A stretch of 42,279 bases of DNA from an uncultured Prevotellaceae bacterium (GTDB taxonomy: Bacteria; Bacteroidota; Bacteroidia; Bacteroidales; Bacteroidaceae). Below the pieces are notes generated by a model, which was not told where the DNA came from, searched no databases, and saw only the letters and a program-made list of their open reading frames with translations. The position numbers and the translations under genes were made by a program. Of the stretch, positions 1 through 7,155 are shown piece by piece (position 1 is the first letter of the stretch; every line of letters starts with the position of its first letter). Location of the stretch: positions 1-42,279 of the forward strand of contig CADBAG010000019.1 of the NCBI GenBank assembly GCA_902792635.1, read 5' to 3'.

Positions 1-93
<93 letters not shown>

Positions 94-102
94 TTTGAAA
101 CG

Positions 103-145
103 AGAGCCTTGAGAACAGCAATGTTTTCAAGGCTCTTTTTATTTT
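103..145 (+). terminator. Rho-independent terminator of the rRNA operon
   Basis: A 14-bp stem pairs 103-116 with 123-136, perfect apart from one G-U pair, around a 6-nt loop. The tract ttttatttt follows at 137-145. It lies directly after the 5S gene, as expected for the end of an rRNA operon. Confidence 0.9.
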
Positions 146-151
146 GATATT

Positions 152-1516
152 ATGGACAGTAAGTCGATAGATATGCTTCATGGCCCTTTGGTGGGCAAGA
201 TATTAAGATACGCGATACCATTTGCTTTGAGCAGTATACTTGAGCAACTGTTTATCACGATCGATGTGGCAGTGGTGGGTCGTTTCGCTTCGAGTGAAGC
301 ATTGGCAGCTGTTGGCGCTAATACTTTCCTGATTAACCTTTTCATTAATCTTTTCGTCGGTATCTCCCTGGGCGCGAATGTTGTTTTGGCAAATTTCATT
401 GGTCAGAACGATCCGCAGCGTATTCGCCGTGCTGTCAGTACTACTGCCGCTTTGTCCCTAATAAGCGGTTTCTTTCTGCTCATCGTTGGTTCTCTTGCCG
501 CGAAGCCTATGCTGACGCTGATGGGCACACCTTCAAATGTGATTGATGGAGCAACGCTTTTCTTGCGTATCTATTTCTTAGGCTCACCGTTCTTTATGAT
601 TTATAACTTCGGAGCTTCAGTTCTTAGGAGTAAGGGAGATACGAAGCGGCCTTTGAATATTCTTATTGTATCGGGTGTTATCAACACGGTGCTGAATCTT
701 ATCTTTGTGATAGGGTTTCATCTGAGTGTGGCAGGAGTGGCTATAGCTACTGATATCGCTTATGTTTATAGTGCTTTTGCAGTGGTTCGATATCTTCGGA
801 AGGATAATGGTCCGTTAAGGCTAAACCTGAAGGCTATCCGTCTTTATAAGCAAGAGGCTAAGCGTATATTGTTTGTTGGCGTTCCTGCAGGCTTGCAGGG
901 AATGGTGTTCTCGTTCAGTAACATCTTTGTACAGTCCTCCATTAACACGTTTGGATCCTCGGCTATCGCCGGTGCATCAATTTCCCAGAACTTTGATGCT
1001 TACTGTTATTTCCTGCTGTTCTCGTTCAGCAGTGCTTGCGTCACGTTTGTTGGTCAGAATTATGGAGCCGGGCAGTTCGCCCGTTGTAAGCGTATCTTCT
1101 GGATATGCCTTGCCGGAGCAACAATTTCCTGTTTTGTCGCCAATATGGCGTTCCTTATCTTCGATGACCAGGTGTTGTCTTTGTTCACGACCGATGCGAG
1201 CGTGGTCCATTATGCCAAGACGCGAATGTATGCTGTACTTCTTTTCCAATGGATAGCAACGAGCTACGAGATACCTTCTGCCGTAATGCGTGGCTTCGGT
1301 CATTCGCTGGAACCGGCACTGCTTACGATCTTCGGTACGTGTGTGCTTAGGTTAGTGTGGATCTTCGTGGTATGGCCTCAGTGGCCGGGCTTCCGCCATT
1401 TGATGCTCTGTTACCCCATCTCCTGGGTACTGACGGGCATCTTCGTCAGTTCACTGTTTAGTTATTATTGGCGGAAGTATCTCTCGCCGAAGCAAGGACA
1501 AACTGTCGCAGCATAA
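152..1516 (+). CDS. MATE family multidrug/cation antiporter
   Basis: 454 aa, an inner-membrane protein with about 12 hydrophobic segments. The opening resembles MATE transporters of the NorM/MatE type, with a MDxKSIDxLHGPLxGKIL-like start and the segment AVVGRFASSEALAAVGA. Such proteins export drugs or metabolites in exchange for H+ or Na+; the substrate cannot be read from the sequence. The ATG lies only 7 nt after the T-tract of the rRNA terminator. I see no TAnnTTTG promoter in the short gap, so expression may depend on read-through or on a promoter I cannot recognise. The 3' end overlaps the convergent NusG-like gene by 59 nt. Confidence 0.93.
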   Translation: MDSKSIDMLHGPLVGKILRYAIPFALSSILEQLFITIDVAVVGRFASSEALAAVGANTFLINLFINLFVGISLGANVVLANFIGQNDPQRIRRAVSTTAALSLISGFFLLIVGSLAAKPMLTLMGTPSNVIDGATLFLRIYFLGSPFFMIYNFGASVLRSKGDTKRPLNILIVSGVINTVLNLIFVIGFHLSVAGVAIATDIAYVYSAFAVVRYLRKDNGPLRLNLKAIRLYKQEAKRILFVGVPAGLQGMVFSFSNIFVQSSINTFGSSAIAGASISQNFDAYCYFLLFSFSSACVTFVGQNYGAGQFARCKRIFWICLAGATISCFVANMAFLIFDDQVLSLFTTDASVVHYAKTRMYAVLLFQWIATSYEIPSAVMRGFGHSLEPALLTIFGTCVLRLVWIFVVWPQWPGFRHLMLCYPISWVLTGIFVSSLFSYYWRKYLSPKQGQTVAA

Positions 1517-2495
1517 TAACGTTACGCTGCGGGTCGGTGTAGTGGGTGTTGTCCCATTTGTTGATGATGTCGTTAGCCTTCTGCAGTTTCAGCTCTTCAT
1601 GGTCTTCGTAATAGAAGATAAGGTTAGCGGTAGGAAGCAGGAGGTTATTTGGCTTTAGCCGTGGCAGGAGCTTCTCAAGTTCGTTCCGGTTTTTGTTAGC
1701 CTCTTCTCCCAAGGCAAGGTGCGCTGCATAGAAAGCGAATTGGAAATGAGCTTTGTCGTTGGGAAGAAATGTCTTGCAGTCTTTGAGGGAAGCCATCAAT
1801 TGTTTGATCTCATTGATGATAAGATCTTTTCCTCCCGTCTTATCGTTTCTCTTTCCCATAAGCAGCGACATAGCTTTGCGGGCGAGCAGGAGCGTGTCTT
1901 TCTCTACGTTCTCCGACTTCTTGACTTTAATATCTACTGGCTCAACAAATTGAGGCTTAATACTCACGGCAGCAATGGCCACATCAGGCAGAGAAACTAT
2001 GAGATACTGTCCACGTTTGCCTGGGAGTTTCTGCACAACGCCTGTGATGCCCTCAAAGGGTCCGTCCATGATCTTCACCTTACTGCCTTTGGCAATGATC
2101 AGCTCCTCTGGCTTATAATAAGTGAGCTGCACGCCTTTCACTTCGTTCAGCTTTCGGAAATTGTCCATGTCTGCATCGCGTACGACAACATACTGAAGGG
2201 TACCATCATGCATGATGTGACTTTTGAGGAACATATAGTCACGCAAGCGGCTCTCGTTACGGAAGTCGAGCAGTTGCTTTCTTCCTCCTTTCACAAAAAC
2301 CAGTCCCGAGATAGCAGGGAGCAGTTGGCGTGACTTCTTACCGTTGTATTCGCGCAGGCAATAGCGCATGGGGATATAGGTTGTGAACCCTTGTGCAGAG
2401 AGCTCATCCTGTACCTCCATCTCTTTGCGGTAGCTTACGGCGAAGACATACCAACGTTCAATTGTTGCTTCTTTCTGGGACTGAGATTGTGTCAT
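1458..2495 (-). CDS. UpxY/NusG-like transcription antiterminator with long C-terminal extension
   Basis: 345 aa from the chosen ATG at 2495. A longer reading from 2537 would translate a hairpin repeat and is unlikely. Residues ~13-125 form a NusG N-terminal domain (RWYVFAVSYRKE; Y-I-P then a hydrophobic GLVFVKG strand). Residues ~135-170 form a KOW motif (KGSKVKIMDGPFEGITGVV). Family members bind RNA polymerase and stop early termination in long operons, most often as the first gene of a capsule locus. Here it is the last gene of a minus-strand group behind a phosphatase, and no polysaccharide genes are visible. Residues ~188-345 are a mostly helical extension I do not recognise; classical UpxY proteins are about half this length. 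Its target operon is unknown. Confidence 0.85.
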   Translation of the reverse strand: MTQSQSQKEATIERWYVFAVSYRKEMEVQDELSAQGFTTYIPMRYCLREYNGKKSRQLLPAISGLVFVKGGRKQLLDFRNESRLRDYMFLKSHIMHDGTLQYVVVRDADMDNFRKLNEVKGVQLTYYKPEELIIAKGSKVKIMDGPFEGITGVVQKLPGKRGQYLIVSLPDVAIAAVSIKPQFVEPVDIKVKKSENVEKDTLLLARKAMSLLMGKRNDKTGGKDLIINEIKQLMASLKDCKTFLPNDKAHFQFAFYAAHLALGEEANKNRNELEKLLPRLKPNNLLLPTANLIFYYEDHEELKLQKANDIINKWDNTHYTDPQRNVIMLRQFVLASARDTSANNN

Positions 2496-2512
2496 GGTTT
2501 TATATTGAAGAT

Positions 2513-2540
2513 TAGGACGGCCCCAAGGGCCGCCCATACG
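2513..2540. repeat. GGCCGCCC hairpin repeat, copy 1
   Basis: This imperfect palindrome (taggacggcc, ccaa, gggccgccca) lies between the PafA-like and NusG-like genes. It closely matches a better-preserved palindrome at 25917-25947, so it is a dispersed repeat. It sits in the leader of the NusG-like gene. Confidence 0.6.
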
Positions 2541-2555
2541 TTGTTCAACGTGTTG

Positions 2556-4034
2556 TTATTTCAGATAATCGTTGAGAGCTCTGCCTACGCAGCTGTTAGG
2601 CATCTGGATATGCAGCATGGCGCAGACCGTGGGCGCGATGTCGGTGATATGAGCCGGAACTGAGCTCTGTCCGTGTGGCACGTGCCAGCCATACATGACG
2701 AAGGGGATATGGGTATCGTATGGGTTCCACTCAGCATGCGTTGTGCCAATATATTTCTCTGAGCCATCGACGTTCTCCCATCCTGCCTTCGGCACAATGA
2801 AGATGTCGCCACTGCGGCCTTTGCGGTAGCCGTTAACGATCATCTCGCGGATAGGCTGTGGCACGGTTGTTGTGAGCACTTTTTCACAGTCGACAGCGTA
2901 GAGGATACTGTCGTTGGCAAGGAGCTTGTCGCAGACGGCAGCCTTGACCTTGTCCATACTCTTACCGGCCTTTGCAGCACCTATCTCGTTGATATAGACC
3001 CATCCACTGTTCTCTTTCTTGATGACGGGAGCAAAGCCGAGTTCCTGCTCAAGAGCAGCCTCTGTCGGTTTGAGCGTGTTCCACAGCTCCAGTCCTCCTG
3101 CCATCATATGGCGCTGCTTCAGGAGGTTGTGGTTATGTGAAGCACCATGGTCAGCAGTGAGGAAGAGCAGCCATTGTCCCTTGCCCACCTTCTCGTCGAG
3201 CATCTTCATGAACTGGGCAAGCTGCCGGTCGAGCTCCATGTAGACGTCATGGTTCTGCTGTCCGCGTGTGCCATATTTATGACCGATGGCATCCGTGGAA
3301 GAGACACTGATAGCAAGGAGGTCGGTGATAGAGTCCTGGCCGAGTTGTTCGCCATCGAGGGCAGCCTCTGCCATCTGGAAGGTCTTTGTCACTCCGACGG
3401 TAGCAGTCTTGACATCAGTGCCAGGCTTGACACCAATCTCTTTGTTCTCTTTCTTCACCCAGTCGGGCAGCTGGTTCATATAATAAGTTGAAGTGATGAA
3501 ATGTCCGGCAGAGGTATCCCACCAGTAGGCAGCGTTAGCGCCATGGCCTGCGGGCAGGATGGCTGCACGATCCTTGAGAGCAATGCCGATGACCTTGCCT
3601 TTGCAGTCGGTGGCCATTTTCAACATATCTCCGATGCCGGAGGCAAGGAGGTTGCGTGGTGACATCTTGCCTTCGTCACTGTTGGAGCCCACGGCTTTCA
3701 CCGAGGCATCATCACAAGCATAGCTCCATTTGTCGTGGATGTAGAAGTTGTTGGATACTATTCCTGTTAAGGCCGGCACACTGCCCGTGTAGACACTCGA
3801 GTGCCCTACGGCTGTCACGGCAGGCACATAGTTGATGAGCGTATTCTCAAAACTGTAGCCTTTGTCAACGAGGCGGCGCAGTCCATCGGTACCATATTGG
3901 TTGTAGTAGTAATAGAGGTAGTCCCAGCGCATCTGGTCTACCATCAGTCCGACGACAAGCTTCGGTCGCTGGATCTGTGCCATGGCCCCGAGGGCGATGA
4001 TGCTCAACACTAAGGTTGATAATGTCTTTTTCAT
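2556..4034 (-). CDS. PafA-like secreted alkaline phosphatase
   Basis: 492 aa with signal peptide MKKTLSTLVLSIIALGAMAQ, so periplasmic or exported. The alkaline phosphatase superfamily fold is indicated by D33 in VVGLMVDQMRWDYL and by the probable nucleophile T74 in NYVPAVTAVGH. N95 in GIVSNNF and the pair K154/R156 in LKDRAAIL also match the PafA type, and a C-terminal metal site reads TADHGASHNH. The Thr nucleophile with the K-x-R pair is typical of PafA phosphomonoesterases, which release phosphate and are not phosphate-repressed in known members; that role is inferred here. It lies 50 nt downstream of the GHL10 gene and 60 nt upstream of the NusG-like gene, probably one transcription unit. 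Confidence 0.9.
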   Translation of the reverse strand: MKKTLSTLVLSIIALGAMAQIQRPKLVVGLMVDQMRWDYLYYYYNQYGTDGLRRLVDKGYSFENTLINYVPAVTAVGHSSVYTGSVPALTGIVSNNFYIHDKWSYACDDASVKAVGSNSDEGKMSPRNLLASGIGDMLKMATDCKGKVIGIALKDRAAILPAGHGANAAYWWDTSAGHFITSTYYMNQLPDWVKKENKEIGVKPGTDVKTATVGVTKTFQMAEAALDGEQLGQDSITDLLAISVSSTDAIGHKYGTRGQQNHDVYMELDRQLAQFMKMLDEKVGKGQWLLFLTADHGASHNHNLLKQRHMMAGGLELWNTLKPTEAALEQELGFAPVIKKENSGWVYINEIGAAKAGKSMDKVKAAVCDKLLANDSILYAVDCEKVLTTTVPQPIREMIVNGYRKGRSGDIFIVPKAGWENVDGSEKYIGTTHAEWNPYDTHIPFVMYGWHVPHGQSSVPAHITDIAPTVCAMLHIQMPNSCVGRALNDYLK

Positions 4035-4084
4035 TGAATTAAAATGATTAATTTGATTAACGTGTAATAAATAATGTGTTTAAG

Positions 4085-5569
4085 TTATTTTGTTACCTGA
4101 ACGATATCGATTGTCTTAGACGGCAGGCTCTCTGCATTGTTGCCTTTCGTGACTGCTGCGACAAAATAGGAACCTGTTTCTTTTAAGGTTATCTTGTTGT
4201 CGTAGACAGCCTGGATGAGCTCAGCCTTTCCGTCAACAACCTTGTAGACAGCATAGTAGCAGTCGCTGACGGGCTCCCACGAGAGCGTCATGCCGTCGGC
4301 ATGGAGGCCTTGTGGGGCCGCCGGCTTCTTCTCCTCGCCTTGTCCGAGATAGGGCGCAAGCGTTGGGGTGGGGAAACGGGAGGCGATGATGTTGTTGATG
4401 CCTACTGGGTTTTTCATGAGCCAGATGGCACTGTAGAGAGCTGCGCCTGACACACGTCCATTGGCCCGGGCAGAGTCTATCTGTGCACCTAAGTCGTCAG
4501 CCGTGCGATAGAAGGTGCTCTTCGCCTTGGCATCGAAACGGTAGAGGGCATAGCCGATGAGCAGTTTTGTCTTGGTCGTGGCGTTCTCGGAGAACCATTT
4601 GAGGCGTGGAAGGAACCAGCGCTCCGTGCTCCAGTAGAGCTGCGGGATGATGACGTCGCACCAGCCGTGTGCTGACCACTTAGCAATGTCGGCGTACATC
4701 GTGTTGTAGTTGTTCTCGTAGTTGCCTTGCGGAGAGATAGAAAAGACGGCATTGGGGCGTACTGCTTTGATGGTGTCGTGCATGGAGACGATGAGCGAGT
4801 CGACCATGGCGCGTCGGAAATCAGCGATGGAAGAGAATCCTTTGCCATAGCGGCGGTATTCGGCCTCGTCGCGCATCTTCTCGCCTTTTAGGAGCGCAGG
4901 GTAGAAATAGTCGTCGAGATGGATACCGTCGACATCGTATCTGCGCAGCAGGTCGGCGACGATGTTAGTGACGCGCTGGCGTGTCTCCGGCATGGCTGGG
5001 TTGTAGACGCGCACCATGCGGTAGTCTTTGACGAGGTTCTTTGGAATTTTCGGATCAAGCTTGGAGAAACGGTCCCGTAGCTGCTGTTTCTGATCCACGC
5101 GGTACGGGTTGATCCACGCATGAAAGGACATGCCGCGACGGTGCGTCTCGTCGATGACCCAGCGGAGCACATCATAGGATGGCGCCTTGCCGCGATAGCC
5201 CGTGATGTACTGGCTCCACGGCTCATAAGGCGAGTCGTAGAATGCGTCGGCTTTCGGACGCACCTGAAAAAAGACGGTGTTGATATTGAGTTTCTGTAGC
5301 GTGTCGAGCATCTGTTCGTACCATGCCTTCTGTGTTGCCTCAGTGAAGCGCTCGCGAGGCCAGTCGATGCCTCCGATTGTAGCGACCCAAACGGCTCGCA
5401 CCTCTTTCTGTGGCATGGTATAGGTTTTCTCGGAAGAATCCTTCCGCACTGTCTCTGTGGGGGTGATATGTTGTTTTTCCTTGACGCTTTTCTTGGTAGA
5501 GCCGCATGATGCTGCAAGCACGATGGTCACACCGAGAAGGAAGCGTCGGATAATGGATGTATATTTCAT
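4085..5569 (-). CDS. GHL10-type (DUF187) glycosyl-hydrolase-like lipoprotein
   Basis: 494 aa from ATG 5569. An in-frame ATG at 5620 is rejected because the -7 promoter element (5597-5605) lies between the two. A signal peptide ends in a lipobox (VLAAS-C22), so it is a lipoprotein. Residues ~55-400 are a TIM-barrel-like GHL10 domain: REVRAVWVATIGGIDWP-like start, NTVFFQVRPKADAFY, HAWINPYRV and DGIHLDDYFYP. The C-terminal ~80 residues look like a fibronectin III-type beta-sandwich. Characterised relatives act on glycans of the cell wall or exopolysaccharides, but the substrate here is unknown. It is the first gene of the group with the PafA-like and NusG-like genes. Confidence 0.9.
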   Translation of the reverse strand: MKYTSIIRRFLLGVTIVLAASCGSTKKSVKEKQHITPTETVRKDSSEKTYTMPQKEVRAVWVATIGGIDWPRERFTEATQKAWYEQMLDTLQKLNINTVFFQVRPKADAFYDSPYEPWSQYITGYRGKAPSYDVLRWVIDETHRRGMSFHAWINPYRVDQKQQLRDRFSKLDPKIPKNLVKDYRMVRVYNPAMPETRQRVTNIVADLLRRYDVDGIHLDDYFYPALLKGEKMRDEAEYRRYGKGFSSIADFRRAMVDSLIVSMHDTIKAVRPNAVFSISPQGNYENNYNTMYADIAKWSAHGWCDVIIPQLYWSTERWFLPRLKWFSENATTKTKLLIGYALYRFDAKAKSTFYRTADDLGAQIDSARANGRVSGAALYSAIWLMKNPVGINNIIASRFPTPTLAPYLGQGEEKKPAAPQGLHADGMTLSWEPVSDCYYAVYKVVDGKAELIQAVYDNKITLKETGSYFVAAVTKGNNAESLPSKTIDIVQVTK

Positions 5570-5596
5570 TTGTGGATAATCAGTATCTTTCAGTAT

Positions 5597-5605
5597 GCAA
5601 AGGTA
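5597..5605 (-). promoter_or_regulatory. -7 promoter element of the GHL10 gene
   Basis: TACCTTTGC on the minus strand matches the Bacteroidetes primary sigma -7 consensus TAnnTTTG and lies 28 nt upstream of the chosen ATG. No TTG is seen at the ideal -33 spacing. Confidence 0.6.
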
Positions 5606-5732
5606 GCATTTTATCTGCAAACGGCGTGTTGCAATGGTATGAAAAATGTTGTGCCTGATAGACGTTAATCATTAAAATAGCTGTCAAATCATTAATCTTT
5701 CCCTTTTGCTGTTTTGTTTGGCACTAATTTTG

Positions 5733-5741
5733 TACTTTTGC
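5733..5741 (+). promoter_or_regulatory. -7 promoter element of the CobW-family gene
   Basis: TACTTTTGC matches TAnnTTTG and lies 43 nt upstream of the ATG at 5785. TTG-containing stretches lie upstream (5706-5720), but none at exactly 19-21 nt. Confidence 0.6.
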
Positions 5742-5784
5742 ATAGCGTACTATCGATAACATACGCATTAATTATATTTTATCA

Positions 5785-6930
5785 ATGGAAAAGAAAGAAA
5801 CTCCCGTCCTGTTGCTCACGGGTTATTTAGGCAGCGGCAAGACCACGCTTCTGAATCGCATACTGAAGAATGAGAAAGGTATCAAGTTTGCTGTCATCGT
5901 CAACGATATCGGTGAGGTAAACATCGACGCGTCGCTCATCCAGAACGGCGGTGTCGTCGGTCAGGGGGATGACTCTCTCGTAGCTCTTCAGAACGGTTGC
6001 ATCTGCTGCACGCTGAAGATGGATCTCGTGCAGCAGCTCAACGATATCATCAATCAGAAGAAGTTCGACTATATCGTCATTGAGGCCTCGGGTATCTGCG
6101 AGCCTGCACCTATCGCCCAGACCATCTCGACTTATCCGAAGATGATCCCGGAGAAGATCATGAAGAACGGAGTGGCGCGTCTTGATGCCATCGTGACTGT
6201 TGTCGATGCGCTCCGCATGCGCGATGAGTTCGGCCTTGGCGATGCCTTGCAGAAACCGGACATGGGTGAGGACGACCTCGAGAGTCTTGTCATCCAGCAG
6301 ATCGAGTTCTGCAACATCATTTTGCTCAATAAGGCTGACATGATCTCGCCCGATGATCTGAAGCATCTCAAGGCTGTCATCAAGGCTATCCAGCCGAAGG
6401 CCGAGATCTATGAGTGCAACTACGGTGACGTGGAGCTTGACAAGATCCTTAATACTCATCTGTTCAACTTCGACAAGGTCGCTACGTCTGCCCGCTGGAT
6501 TGAGGCCATGGAGGACGACGATGACGAACTGGAGAACGAGGAGAGCGGTGAGGCTTTGGAGTATGGCATCCAGACCTTCGTATGGAAACGCCGCAAGCCG
6601 ATGATCCTTGGCGACTTCGATGAGTTCGTCTCCACCAAATGGCCGAAAGGCGTGGTGCGTGCCAAAGGCATGTGCTATTTCGACGACGAAAAAGAGACTT
6701 GTTATCTCTTCGAGCAGTCGGGTAAGCAGTTCAACATCACCAATGCCGGTCAGTGGTATGCCACGATGCCGGCCGATGAGCTCAAGGATTTCTTAGAGAA
6801 GAACCCCGACGTGAAGAAAGACTGGGATCCGGAGGTTGGCGACCGCATGCAGAAGATTGTCTTCATCGGCCAGAACATTGACCGCAAGGCCATCGAGGCA
6901 GAGCTCGACAAGTGTTTGGCGGAATCGTGA
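5785..6930 (+). CDS. CobW/G3E-family GTPase, putative metal chaperone
   Basis: 381 aa, cytoplasmic. The Walker A motif is G13-YLGSGK-T20, the G3E metal-binding motif C72-I-C74-C75 lies in QNGCICCTLK, and the guanine-specificity motif N182-KAD sits in LLNKADM. An acidic run (EAMEDDDDELENEESGEA, ~237-254) separates the GTPase from the C-terminal CobW_C domain. Members use GTP hydrolysis to insert zinc, cobalt or other metals into client proteins. No cobalamin gene is nearby, and I cannot see a Zur-type operator with confidence, so the metal is undetermined. It appears monocistronic, with its own promoter and an inverted repeat downstream. Confidence 0.93.
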   Translation: MEKKETPVLLLTGYLGSGKTTLLNRILKNEKGIKFAVIVNDIGEVNIDASLIQNGGVVGQGDDSLVALQNGCICCTLKMDLVQQLNDIINQKKFDYIVIEASGICEPAPIAQTISTYPKMIPEKIMKNGVARLDAIVTVVDALRMRDEFGLGDALQKPDMGEDDLESLVIQQIEFCNIILLNKADMISPDDLKHLKAVIKAIQPKAEIYECNYGDVELDKILNTHLFNFDKVATSARWIEAMEDDDDELENEESGEALEYGIQTFVWKRRKPMILGDFDEFVSTKWPKGVVRAKGMCYFDDEKETCYLFEQSGKQFNITNAGQWYATMPADELKDFLEKNPDVKKDWDPEVGDRMQKIVFIGQNIDRKAIEAELDKCLAES

Positions 6931-6966
6931 ACCATTAAATGCGTGCATGCTCACATAGATTTTTCT

Positions 6967-7081
6967 CACACGGATCTTAAAGATTATAAAGATTGTTACG
7001 CCGCTTTGCGGCTACACATACCTTCAGCATCACCGCGTAGCGAACAGCGTAGCTATCTTTAAGATCTTTAAAATCCGTGTG
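6967..7081. repeat. Intergenic inverted repeat (18-bp arms)
   Basis: The arms at 6967-6984 (cacacggatcttaaagat) and 7064-7081 pair with a single mismatch around a 79-nt centre, which itself contains small self-complementary stretches. The element fills most of the 225-nt gap between the CobW and RelA genes. It could act as a transcript end or a processing site, and it looks like a dispersed repeat. No gene is visible in this gap. Confidence 0.7.
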
Positions 7082-7155
7082 AAATAAAGATCTTCAGCTA
7101 TATTCGAAAGCGTGTTCTTATTTAACGGATGAACCATATTAATTTGTAGATAGAG

